DNA from: Collimonas sp. OK307
GTDB lineage: Bacteria > Pseudomonadota > Gammaproteobacteria > Burkholderiales > Burkholderiaceae_D
Reading direction: 5' to 3'
Length of the DNA stretch: 64,000 nt
Assembly: GCF_900113705.1 (NCBI RefSeq)
Contig: NZ_FOQI01000009.1
Span: 159,769-223,768, forward strand
Shown here: in pieces, positions 1-8,675 of the stretch
Layout: each line of letters opens with the position of its first letter
Position numbering within the stretch: position 1 is the stretch's first letter
Notes under the pieces: model-generated
The model's input: only the letters and a program-made list of their open reading frames with translations
Databases searched by the model: none
Told to the model about the DNA's origin: nothing
Translations under genes and position numbers: made by a program

Positions 1-232
1 CGTGCAGATATTCACCGATAGCCAAGGTATCCCACACCACGATATTGCCGTGATACAGGCAGGGCACCAGGATCGACGACGACAGCAGCAGGATTTCGGC
101 GCGCGCATCCGGATCGTCCGGCGAGATCGGGTTTTCCTGGAACTCAAGACCGGAAAACCGCGTCATCAGCCAGCCGCGCAACGACCACGACGAATAATTT
201 TTACTGGTAATGCTCAATGTGGTCTTAGGCAT
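1..232 (-). CDS. Glutathione S-transferase family protein, N-terminal part
   Basis: Only the first 77 codons are inside the window; the gene runs off the left edge. The ATG is at 232-230 and the protein begins MPKTTLSITSKNYSSWSLRG, a thioredoxin-like N-terminal GST domain of the type that starts with an S-x-x-S-W-S-L-R-G turn where glutathione binds. Further on, an L-V-P-C-L-Y-H-G segment and an A-I-G-E-Y-L segment match the cis-Pro strand and the E-S/A-x-x-I helix region of GSTs. A soluble glutathione-dependent transferase is expected; the substrate cannot be inferred. It is divergent from phaZ. A plus-strand open frame over the same bases is a shadow. Confidence 0.75.
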   Translation of the reverse strand, partial: MPKTTLSITSKNYSSWSLRGWLMTRFSGLEFQENPISPDDPDARAEILLLSSSILVPCLYHGNIVVWDTLAIGEYLH

Positions 233-398
233 GGCAATATTCTTCCGTATTGGATCGAAAGTGACGTGATTGGCAAACCGGTTTGACAACTACTGAGCAA
301 AGGCCGTGCCAGAGATATGGGCATGGATATTGCAGAAGTGGCTGTCAATGTAGCTGCATATGTAGCGTTTGCCCGCATTCCAATAACAGGGTAGTCCC

Positions 399-1622
399 AT
401 GACTAAAATTTACCAGGCATATCAGGGCTATTCGGATCTTAGCGATCCGATGCGTGTGTGGGCTGGCATGGCCGCACCGGTGTTGGGCTACAAGTGGCAA
501 GGATGGCCTGACAGCCTGGCGCTGCGCAGGCTGGCCGCCGCCTGCGAAGTGTTTTCTTGCACCCAGTTGACGCATCAACGCCCCGCATTCGGGATAAGCA
601 GCGTGGAAGAGAATGGTTGCACGGTTTCGGTGCATGAAGAAGTAGCCGAGCAGACGCCATTCTGTACTTTGTTGCATTTCCGCAAAGACAGCGAGGTAGT
701 GCAGCCGCGTGTACTGGTGGTGGCGCCGATGTCGGGACATTTCGCCACCTTGCTGCGCGGCACTGTGAGCACGCTCTTGCGCGATCATGATGTGTACATC
801 ACCGACTGGCACAACGCGCGCGACGTGGCCTTGAGCGACGGCCGTTTCGGCTTCGACGAATATGTCGGGCACCTGATCCGTTTCATCGAGACGATCGGCC
901 CCGGCACGCATCTGGTGGCGGTCTGCCAGCCAACTGTGGCGGCGCTGGCGGCGGTAGCGCTGATGGCTGCCGAACGGCATCCGGCGCAGCCATCCAGCAT
1001 GACCTTGATGGCCGGCCCCATCGATACCCGAATCAATCCGACAGCAGTCAATCACCTGGCGAAAAGCAAGCCGATTTCCTGGTTTGAAGACAACCTGGTT
1101 AGTACCGTGCCCGGCCGTTTCGCCGGCAGCCAGCGCCAGGTCTATCCCGGTTTCCTGCAGCTGAATGCATTCATGAGCATGAATCTGGAACGCCACCTCA
1201 AGGCTTTTCAAAACCTGTACAACTATCTGGTGGAAGGCGAAGACGACAAAGCCAATGTCATCAAGACTTTCTATGCTGAGTATTTCGCCATGTCGGATCT
1301 GGCGGCAGAGTTTTATCTGGAAACGGTACAAAGCGTTTTCCAGGATCACGCACTGCCGCTTGGCGAAATGCAGGCATTAGGGCGTACGATAGAACCGGCG
1401 GCGATTCGCCGCACCGCATTGTTTACCGTAGAGGGGGAGAAGGATGATATCTGCGCGGTAGGCCAGACCGTGGCGGCGCAGGACATGTGCAGCGGCATAC
1501 GGCCGTACATGAAGACGCATCATGTGCAAACCGGGGTCGGCCACTATGGCGTATTCAATGGCCACCGGTGGGACAAGGAAATTTATCCGCGCCTGCGCGA
1601 ATTTATTTATAGCCACCAGTAG
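399..1622 (+). CDS. phaZ: Intracellular polyhydroxyalkanoate (PHB) depolymerase
   Basis: 407 residues, the usual length of the PhaZ1-type intracellular depolymerase that mobilises amorphous PHB granules in the cytoplasm. The catalytic Cys lies in V-C-Q-P-T (Cys176), which replaces the serine of a lipase box in this family. The other triad members are probably Asp349 or Asp350 (E-K-D-D-I) and His382 (G-V-G-H-Y-G). There is no signal peptide, as expected for the intracellular form. The ATG at 399 has an AGGG ribosome-binding site. The gene stands alone; a GTAGGGTGGGC palindromic repeat overlaps its stop codon. A 334-codon open frame on the opposite strand is a high-GC shadow. Confidence 0.9.
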   Translation: MTKIYQAYQGYSDLSDPMRVWAGMAAPVLGYKWQGWPDSLALRRLAAACEVFSCTQLTHQRPAFGISSVEENGCTVSVHEEVAEQTPFCTLLHFRKDSEVVQPRVLVVAPMSGHFATLLRGTVSTLLRDHDVYITDWHNARDVALSDGRFGFDEYVGHLIRFIETIGPGTHLVAVCQPTVAALAAVALMAAERHPAQPSSMTLMAGPIDTRINPTAVNHLAKSKPISWFEDNLVSTVPGRFAGSQRQVYPGFLQLNAFMSMNLERHLKAFQNLYNYLVEGEDDKANVIKTFYAEYFAMSDLAAEFYLETVQSVFQDHALPLGEMQALGRTIEPAAIRRTALFTVEGEKDDICAVGQTVAAQDMCSGIRPYMKTHHVQTGVGHYGVFNGHRWDKEIYPRLREFIYSHQ

Positions 1623-1650
1623 GGTGGGCACGCCTTTGTACCCACGCTAC
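1620..1650. repeat. REP-like palindrome, GTAGGGTGGG family
   Basis: The sequence gtagggtggg is followed after a short loop by cccacgctac, an imperfect inverted repeat directly after the phaZ stop. The same gtagggtgggca word recurs in a larger element at 39215-39334, so this is one copy of a dispersed intergenic repeat family. It might also end phaZ transcription, but no T-run follows. Confidence 0.6.
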
Positions 1651-1682
1651 GAAAAAATTATTGATTGTCGCAGAGGATATCC

Positions 1683-4600
1683 ATGTCAATTCACGTAGCA
1701 CTCAATCATCTCACCACCTATCGCTACGAACGTCCGATCAGCCTGGGTCCCCAAATCATCCGCTTGCGGCCGGCGCCGCATTGCCGCACCCGGATCCTGA
1801 GTTATTCGCTGCGGATATTGCCGGAACCGCATTTCATCAACTGGCAGCAAGACCCGCAGGCCAACTATCTGGCGCGGCTGGTGTTTCCGGAAAAGGCCAG
1901 TGAATTCCGCATTGAAGTCGATCTGGTCGCCGAAATGTCGGTACTCAATCCCTTCGATTTTTTTCTTGAGCCGTATGCCGAGAAAGTACCGTTTTCCTAC
2001 GCACCGGAATTGCAGAACGAGCTGGAGCCATACCGCAAGAAATTGCCGCTGACGCCGTTGCTGCAAAAATTCCTGGATCAGGTGCCGCGTGAAAGAATCC
2101 GCACGGAGGATTTCCTGGTCAGCTTGAACCAGCAGTTGGCGCAAATGATCAGCTATACCATTCGCATGGAACCGGGAGTGCAAACGCCGGAGCAGACGCT
2201 CGGCCTTGGTTCAGGTTCCTGCCGCGATTCGTCGTGGCTGCTGGTGCAGATACTGCGCTACCTGGGTTTGGCAGCGCGTTTCGTATCGGGTTACCTGATC
2301 CAGCTGACGGCCGACCAGAAATCGCTGGACGGCCCATCCGGACCGCAAACCGATTTCACCGACCTGCATGCCTGGTGCGAGGTGTACCTGCCCGGCGCCG
2401 GCTGGATCGGTCTCGATCCAACCTCCGGTTTGTTCGCAGGGGAGGGGCACATCCCGCTGTCGTGCACGCCGGAGCCGTCGTCGGCAGCACCGGTCAGCGG
2501 CATGGTCGAGCCATGCGAAGTAGAATTCGAACACGCCATGAGCGTACGTCGCATCTGGGAATCGCCGCGCGTCACCAAGCCGTATAGCGAACAGCAATGG
2601 GAGGAGATTGAAGAACTGGGCCATGCCATCGACGACGACCTGGATACGCTCGATGTGCGCCTGACGATGGGCGGTGAACCGACTTTTGTCGCGCTCGATC
2701 ATCCGGATGGCGAGGAATGGAACACGGCTGCGATGGGCCCCACCAAGAAACCGCTGGCCGCTGAACTCTATCATCGGCTGCGGCAGCAATATGCGGCGCA
2801 AGGCTTGCCGCATTTCGGCCAGGGGAAATGGTATCCGGGCGAACAGTTGCCGCGCTGGTCGCTCAATTGTTACTGGCGTCGCGACGGCGAACCGATCTGG
2901 ACCACGCCGGCATTGATCGCCGACGAAACGCAGGCACAAGTGAAAGCCGGCGATGACAATGTCGCCGAGCGTTTCTTGCAAGGCGTTGCCGCGCGCCTGT
3001 CGCTGGATCGTCAACACGTTTTTGCCGCCTATGAAGATATCTACTATTACCTGTGGCGCGAGCGCCGTCTGGCGATTAACGTCGATCCGTCCGATGCGCG
3101 GCTGGATGACAAGCAGGAGCGCGCCAGGCTGGCACGAGTCTTTTCGCAAGGCTTGCGCAAAGTTGCCGGCTACGTATTGCCGCTGGCCCGCAGCAACGAT
3201 GAACGCGAGTGGAAAAGCGGTAGCTGGTATTTGCGCGGCGAGTTCTGTTATCTGCTGCCCGGCGATTCGCCGTTAGGCTACCGGCTGCCGCTCGATTCGC
3301 AGCCTTGGGTCAAGACTGATGATTACCCTTACGTGCATCAACCCGATCCTACGCAGGCCTTCCAGCCGCTGCCGATTGCCCAGCAAATCCGGCATCGACT
3401 TGCGACACCGGCATCTACAGCCGGCAAGGATAAGACAGCCGCGGCTGATGCGCCGAAATATAGTTCTGCCTTCGCCAGCGAAACACCGGCGGCGCCGGCG
3501 CCATTCGAGTCTGCCGATGAGATTGCGCGCACTGCCTTGTGCGCAGAAGTGCGGCAGGGCGTGCTGTATCTGTTCATGCCGCCGCTGGCCCGGCTGGAAG
3601 ATTATCTGGAACTGGTGGCAGCGATCGAAGCCACAGCCCAGGCATTGAAGCAGCCGTTGTTAATGGAAGGCTATGAACCGCCGAACGATCCGCGTCTGGG
3701 CAAGTTCAGCGTCACTCCCGATCCCGGTGTGATTGAAGTAAATATCCAGCCCATGCATAGCTGGAGCGAGCTGGTTGCCAACACTACTTACCTGTACGAC
3801 GTCGCTCGCGAGACTCGTTTGACCACAGAGAAATTCATGCTCGATGGTCATCACTCCGGCACCGGCGGCGGTAACCATCTGGTTCTTGGAGGCGCCACCA
3901 CCGGCGATTCGCCATTCTTGCGGCGCCCCGATCTGTTACGTAGCCTGATCAGTTATTGGCATAACCATCCGTCGTTGTCCTATCTGTTTTCCGGCATGTT
4001 CATCGGCCCCACTTCGCAAGCGCCGCGCGTGGACGAAGCGCGTAACGATGCCGTGGTCGAACTGGAACTGGCGTTCACAGAGATGGATAAGCAACTCGCC
4101 GCTGATGGTTGCGCACCATGGCTGGTGGACCGGCTGCTGCGCAATCTGTTGATCGACGTGACCGGCAACACGCACCGCGCCGAGTTTTGCATCGATAAGC
4201 TGTATTCGCCCGACAGCAGCACCGGCCGCCTTGGCTTGCTGGAATTACGCGCATTTGAAATGCCGCCGCATGCACGCATGAGCCTGACCCAGCAATTGCT
4301 GCTGCGGGCACTGGTAGCGCGCTTTTGGAAAACACCATACAAGCCGTCTCGCCTGGTGCGCTGGGGCACCGAGTTGCACGATCGATTCTTGTTGCCACAT
4401 TTCATCTGGCAGGATTTCTGCGATGTGATGGACGATATGCAGCAGGCCGGTTATGCGCTCAAGCCGGAATGGTTTGCGCCGCACTTCGAGTTCCGCTTTC
4501 CAAAGATCGGCGATTTTGCCGTCAATGGCATCGCCCTCGAACTGCGCACGGCGCTGGAACCATGGCATGTGCTGGGCGAGGAAAGCCGCTCCGGCGGCAA

Positions 4601-5036
4601 CGCCCGTTACGTCGACTCCTCGCTCGAACGGTTGCAGGTGAAAGTAAGCGGCATGGCGCCGGATCGCTATGTGCTGACCTGCAATGGCGTACCCGTGCCT
4701 TTACAGCCGACAGGGCGCGTCGGCGAGTTTGTCAGCGGCGTGCGTTACCGCGCCTGGCAACCACCGTCAGCCCTGCATCCGACCATCGGCATCGATTCGC
4801 CGCTGACCTTCGATCTGGTGGACACCTGGAACGGCCGTAGCCTGGGTGGCTGCCAATATCACGTGGTGCATCCGGGCGGACGTAGCTACGAGACGTTCCC
4901 GGTTAATGCTTTCGAAGCCGAAAGCCGGCGGCTGGCACGTTATTTCCGCCTCAATCACACCCCGGGACAGATGCAGGTAACTATGCCGATAGCGTCCATC
5001 GAGTTCCCATTTACGTTAGACTTACGTCACTTCTGA
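1683..5036 (+). CDS. Transglutaminase-like / DUF2126 protein
   Basis: About 1117 residues. An AGAGG site sits before the ATG at 1683; a TTG six codons upstream is a worse start. Residues 1-90 are the bacterial transglutaminase N-domain. The papain-like core carries Cys180 (G-S-C-R-D-S), His229 (D-L-H-A-W) and Asp245 (G-L-D-P-T), a complete triad. From about residue 327 (M-G-G-E-P-T-F) to the end is the DUF2126 region, which contains H-H-S-G-T-G-G-G-N-H. This architecture is conserved in many proteobacteria beside circularly permuted ATP-grasp and alpha-E genes, as here. Comparative studies (Iyer, Aravind and colleagues) propose that such loci make and trim an unknown peptide-like product. The substrate is unknown and the location is probably cytoplasmic. 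A terminator-like hairpin separates it from the next gene. Confidence 0.85.
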   Translation: MSIHVALNHLTTYRYERPISLGPQIIRLRPAPHCRTRILSYSLRILPEPHFINWQQDPQANYLARLVFPEKASEFRIEVDLVAEMSVLNPFDFFLEPYAEKVPFSYAPELQNELEPYRKKLPLTPLLQKFLDQVPRERIRTEDFLVSLNQQLAQMISYTIRMEPGVQTPEQTLGLGSGSCRDSSWLLVQILRYLGLAARFVSGYLIQLTADQKSLDGPSGPQTDFTDLHAWCEVYLPGAGWIGLDPTSGLFAGEGHIPLSCTPEPSSAAPVSGMVEPCEVEFEHAMSVRRIWESPRVTKPYSEQQWEEIEELGHAIDDDLDTLDVRLTMGGEPTFVALDHPDGEEWNTAAMGPTKKPLAAELYHRLRQQYAAQGLPHFGQGKWYPGEQLPRWSLNCYWRRDGEPIWTTPALIADETQAQVKAGDDNVAERFLQGVAARLSLDRQHVFAAYEDIYYYLWRERRLAINVDPSDARLDDKQERARLARVFSQGLRKVAGYVLPLARSNDEREWKSGSWYLRGEFCYLLPGDSPLGYRLPLDSQPWVKTDDYPYVHQPDPTQAFQPLPIAQQIRHRLATPASTAGKDKTAAADAPKYSSAFASETPAAPAPFESADEIARTALCAEVRQGVLYLFMPPLARLEDYLELVAAIEATAQALKQPLLMEGYEPPNDPRLGKFSVTPDPGVIEVNIQPMHSWSELVANTTYLYDVARETRLTTEKFMLDGHHSGTGGGNHLVLGGATTGDSPFLRRPDLLRSLISYWHNHPSLSYLFSGMFIGPTSQAPRVDEARNDAVVELELAFTEMDKQLAADGCAPWLVDRLLRNLLIDVTGNTHRAEFCIDKLYSPDSSTGRLGLLELRAFEMPPHARMSLTQQLLLRALVARFWKTPYKPSRLVRWGTELHDRFLLPHFIWQDFCDVMDDMQQAGYALKPEWFAPHFEFRFPKIGDFAVNGIALELRTALEPWHVLGEESRSGGNARYVDSSLERLQVKVSGMAPDRYVLTCNGVPVPLQPTGRVGEFVSGVRYRAWQPPSALHPTIGIDSPLTFDLVDTWNGRSLGGCQYHVVHPGGRSYETFPVNAFEAESRRLARYFRLNHTPGQMQVTMPIASIEFPFTLDLRHF

Positions 5037-5064
5037 TCAAGTTTTACAGGCAGGGTGCAGGAAG

Positions 5065-5103
5065 ATCGTAGCGCGGCTATTTTCATGCGGCGCTGCGATT
5101 TTT
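5065..5103 (+). terminator. Terminator-like hairpin between two genes of the ATP-grasp cluster
   Basis: atcgtagcgc pairs with gcgctgcgat (one G-T wobble) across a 15-nt loop and is followed by a run of five T. It may act as an attenuator, lowering expression of the downstream ATP-grasp gene relative to the DUF2126 gene. Confidence 0.5.
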
Positions 5104-5163
5104 CGGGACTGCTGGTGGTAGAGCTTGCATTTAAATCGTTCCAGGTGACGCAAGCGATCAACT

Positions 5164-7710
5164 ATGTACCAGCGCTTACTTGAAAGTTACCCCGCAGAAG
5201 CGGATCGTTACGACGAAATGCTTGAAGCCGGCGGTCGCCTGCGGCCGCATTGGCGTACGCTGATCGATCAGCTGGAAGGCTTGTCGCCAGAGATTCTGCG
5301 CCGCCGCGCCCGCGAGGTGCGCGAAGCGATTGCTGCAGAAGGCGTTACCTACAATGTGTACGCCGATCCGCAAGGCGCCAACCGCCCGTGGGAACTGGAT
5401 CTGTTGCCACAAATCATCTCCGCGGATGAGTGGCAGACCTTGTCCGCCGCAGTAACCCAGCGTGCGCGTCTGCTCAACGCGGTGCTGGCCGATCTGTACG
5501 GCCCGCAAACACTGCTTTCCGAAGGATTGCTGCCACCAGCCTTGGTATTCGGCCAGCATGGCTACCTTTGGCCCTGCCGCGGCATAGAACCGCCGGCCGG
5601 CATACATCTGCACCTGTACGCGATTGATCTGGCGCGTTCACCGGATGGCCATTGGTGGGTCATGTCGGATCGCACCCAGGGACCGTCAGGTGCAGGGTAT
5701 GCCTTGCAGAACCGGCAGATCATGTCGCGCGCATTGCCGGATACGGTGCGCGACATGCATGTCCAATCCCTGTTGAAATTTTTTCACACACTGCACGACA
5801 GCCTGAACACGCTGGCGCCGGCCGGCGGTGAACCGCCGCTGGTGGTGTTGCTGACCCCGGGGCCGTACAACGAAACTTACTCCGAGCACGCATTCCTGGC
5901 GCATACCCTGGGCTTCCCGCTGGTCGAAGGGGCTGACCTGATGGTGCGTGGCGACATGGTGTACCTGAAGACGCTAAGCGGTTTGCGGCGCGTCCATGCG
6001 ATCCTGCGGCGGCTGGATGACGATTATTGCGATCCGCTCGAATTGCGCGCCGATTCGGCCCTCGGCATTCCGGGCCTGGTGCAGGCGGCACGTCTCGGCA
6101 ATGTGCTGATTGCCAATTCACTCGGCAGCGGCGTGCTCGAATCTGGCGCCTTGCATGGTTTCCTGCCAGCCATCTGCGAACGCTTGCTGGGCCAGCCGCT
6201 AGCGCTGCCGGCAGTGGCGTCGTGGTGGTGCGGCGAAAAGCCGGCGTTAGATTACACCCTGGCCAATCTGGAGCAGCTGGTGATCATGCCGGCGTTTCCA
6301 TCGATGCGCATGCAACCGGTCTATGGCCACAGCCTGAATGCACAATCGCGCCAACGCGTGATCGATAGCTTGCTGGCCCAACCGCACGCCTATGTAGCGC
6401 AGGAATGGGTGCGCTTGTCGCAGGCGCCAGTATTGTCGCGCAGCGGCGAATATCGTTTGATGAGCCGCGCGGTGAGCTTGCGGGTATTCGTGGTCGCTGC
6501 TGCCGACGGTAGCTACCATGTGATGCCGGGCGGCCTGACACGGGTCGCACCGCGCCAGCGCAAGGATGTGGTCTCGATGCAACAGGGTGGCGCCAGCAAA
6601 GATGTCTGGGTGCTGAGTCAGATGCGCCCGGAAGTGAGCGAAGCGGCCGCGCCACTGGCAGCACCGTTAGAGTCCATCGACGCCCGGCAGCGCTCATTGG
6701 ATACGATTTACAGCACCGTCGATATTTCATCGCATGCCGGCGAAAACCTGTTCTGGATGGGGCGCTACGCCGAGCGCTGCGATAACCTGGCGCATTTGCT
6801 CAGGGCGACCCTGCAGCGCAGCAGCGATCTGCAGGGTGAAGCGCGCGAGACCTTCTACCAGCTCTGCGAAATCTGCCGCGGCCTCGGGATTACTTTGCCA
6901 AGCGCATCACTGGCAGGGCGGCCAACCGTCAACGCCATGCAGCAAGGCCTGATTGCCGCCATCGTCGACCCAACCGCGAGCGTCAGCATCGCTGCCAATC
7001 TGCGTCATTTGCATCATTGCGGTTACCAGGTGCGCGAACATCTTTCGCTGGATAACTGGCAGGCACTCAATCGCATGCCAGGCCTGACGGCGGACGGCGG
7101 TGCTCACGCCGGTGCGACGCCTGTCGGCGCATTGACCATACTGAACAACGTAATCCAGGCTTGCGTGGGCCTGGCCGGGCACGCGTTGGACGACATGACA
7201 CGCGACGAAGGCTGGCATTTCCTGATGCTGGGCCGGCACATAGAGCGCATGACCCATCTGGCGACCTTGTTCGGCCAGTTCCTGCGGTTGCCTACGGAGC
7301 GTCAGAACAGGGCGCTGCCGTGGTTGCTGGAGTCTGCCAATAGCGTGGTCACTTATCGCGTGCGCTATCGGCGGGCGCCGGAATGGCTGCCGGTATTGCA
7401 TCTGCTGGTGTTCGACGTCAGCAATCCGCATGGCATTGCATTCCAGTTCCATATGCTGGAGCGCTATTTGAGCGATATCGCGGAACAACTCGGTACCCTC
7501 AACATGGATACGCCGGCACATTTATCGGCCTTGCTGCGTGAGTTTGAATTGCAGGACTTAAGCCACGATTCCTTATTCGTGGCCGACGCCCACGCCCGCC
7601 TGGTGCAACTGATGCGCGATGCGATTGCCGGCGCTTTTTCTCTGTCCGACGAATTGGCGCGGCATTTCTTCACGCCCCTGAACGCGCCGGTGAGCCAGGG
7701 AGTGTCATGA
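5164..7710 (+). CDS. Circularly permuted ATP-grasp (type 2) fused to alpha-E domain protein
   Basis: 848 residues and two modules. Residues 1 to about 500 are the circularly permuted ATP-grasp formerly called DUF404/DUF407, with recognisable segments G-V-T-Y-N-V-Y and W-E-L-D-L-L-P near the start and L-T-P-G-P-Y-N-E near residue 235. From about residue 520 (S-H-A-G-E-N-L-F-W-M-G-R-Y) to the end is the all-helical alpha-E domain, DUF403. In many relatives these are two separate genes. ATP-grasp enzymes form amide bonds through acyl-phosphates; the role of alpha-E is unknown. The stop overlaps the next start by 4 bp (ATGA), so the downstream transglutaminase is probably translationally coupled. 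No good ribosome-binding site is seen at 5164. Confidence 0.85.
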   Translation: MYQRLLESYPAEADRYDEMLEAGGRLRPHWRTLIDQLEGLSPEILRRRAREVREAIAAEGVTYNVYADPQGANRPWELDLLPQIISADEWQTLSAAVTQRARLLNAVLADLYGPQTLLSEGLLPPALVFGQHGYLWPCRGIEPPAGIHLHLYAIDLARSPDGHWWVMSDRTQGPSGAGYALQNRQIMSRALPDTVRDMHVQSLLKFFHTLHDSLNTLAPAGGEPPLVVLLTPGPYNETYSEHAFLAHTLGFPLVEGADLMVRGDMVYLKTLSGLRRVHAILRRLDDDYCDPLELRADSALGIPGLVQAARLGNVLIANSLGSGVLESGALHGFLPAICERLLGQPLALPAVASWWCGEKPALDYTLANLEQLVIMPAFPSMRMQPVYGHSLNAQSRQRVIDSLLAQPHAYVAQEWVRLSQAPVLSRSGEYRLMSRAVSLRVFVVAAADGSYHVMPGGLTRVAPRQRKDVVSMQQGGASKDVWVLSQMRPEVSEAAAPLAAPLESIDARQRSLDTIYSTVDISSHAGENLFWMGRYAERCDNLAHLLRATLQRSSDLQGEARETFYQLCEICRGLGITLPSASLAGRPTVNAMQQGLIAAIVDPTASVSIAANLRHLHHCGYQVREHLSLDNWQALNRMPGLTADGGAHAGATPVGALTILNNVIQACVGLAGHALDDMTRDEGWHFLMLGRHIERMTHLATLFGQFLRLPTERQNRALPWLLESANSVVTYRVRYRRAPEWLPVLHLLVFDVSNPHGIAFQFHMLERYLSDIAEQLGTLNMDTPAHLSALLREFELQDLSHDSLFVADAHARLVQLMRDAIAGAFSLSDELARHFFTPLNAPVSQGVS

Positions 7711-8651
7711 TGAGCGAGCATTCTTCTTATACTTATCACATTCGTCACGATACGCATTATGCGTATTCGCAAGCAGTGCGCTTGTCGCATCAGATGCTAC
7801 GCCTGACGCCGCGTTCGTTGCCATGGCAAACCTGTACTTCGCACGGCATCAGTATTACGCCCGAACCGCAAAACCTGCGATTGCTGCTGGATAGTTTCGG
7901 CAATCCGATGCAATCGTTTTCCCTGGAAAGCGACCATACCGATCTGCGTGCACTAGCTGAATCGTGGGTGACGTTGACGTCGCGTCAATTGCCTGCAGTC
8001 ACGCCAACCTGGGAGCAGGCGCGTGCCGCGCTTTCGTATCACGCAGGCCAGTTCTTGTTGCCCGACGATCTGGAAGCCACGCGTTATCTGTTTGAATCGG
8101 CGCACGTGCGGATCAAACGCGAGCTTCTGGCTTATGCCGCAGAGTCGTTTACACCTGGGTTACCTTTGTTGGCAGGGATAGAGGCCTTGATGACGCGGAT
8201 TTTCCAGGAATTCACCTTCGACCCGTTGGCCACCACGGTATCAACCCCGGTCACCGAAGTGTTTGCCACCAGACGCGGCGTATGCCAGGATTTCGCGCAC
8301 TTCATGCTGTCCTGCCTGCGTTCATTGGGTTTGGCGGCGCGCTACGTCAGCGGCTATCTGCTGACCGAACCGCCACCGGGACAGCCGCGTCTGATCGGCG
8401 CCGACGCTTCACATGCCTGGGTATCGGTATATTGCCCAAGCGTCGATGGCCAGCCCAGCAGCTGGATAGATGCCGATCCGACCAATGGCATCTTTCCGGA
8501 CACCAGCCACATAACGCTCGGCTGGGGCCGCGATTTTCTCGACGTCTCGCCTTTGCGCGGAGTGTTGATCGGCGGCGGCCAGCAAACCATGGATGTGGCA
8601 GTGACGGTATTGCCGGCGCACGAGGCGCCGGGGTTTGGTTTTGCGGTGTAA
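7707..8651 (+). CDS. Transglutaminase-like protease-fold protein
   Basis: 314 residues. The N-terminal beta domain (residues 5-95) is followed by a transglutaminase core with Cys193 (G-V-C-Q-D-F), His236 (S-H-A-W) and Asp257 (D-A-D-P-T), so the catalytic triad is intact. Third and last gene of the cluster, it starts inside the stop codon of the ATP-grasp gene; a second ATG follows immediately at 7710. In these loci such proteins are thought to be peptidases or amidases acting on the ATP-grasp product. No signal peptide is visible. Nothing in the sequence identifies the substrate. It converges with the symporter gene 24 bp downstream. Confidence 0.85.
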   Translation: MMSEHSSYTYHIRHDTHYAYSQAVRLSHQMLRLTPRSLPWQTCTSHGISITPEPQNLRLLLDSFGNPMQSFSLESDHTDLRALAESWVTLTSRQLPAVTPTWEQARAALSYHAGQFLLPDDLEATRYLFESAHVRIKRELLAYAAESFTPGLPLLAGIEALMTRIFQEFTFDPLATTVSTPVTEVFATRRGVCQDFAHFMLSCLRSLGLAARYVSGYLLTEPPPGQPRLIGADASHAWVSVYCPSVDGQPSSWIDADPTNGIFPDTSHITLGWGRDFLDVSPLRGVLIGGGQQTMDVAVTVLPAHEAPGFGFAV

Positions 8652-8675
8652 GGCGACAAGTTCCGGGTACCTGTA

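Noticed and set aside
345..1349. 334-codon open frame antisense to phaZ
   Set aside because: It mirrors the phaZ coding frame in high-GC DNA, has no recognisable domain and no ribosome-binding site.
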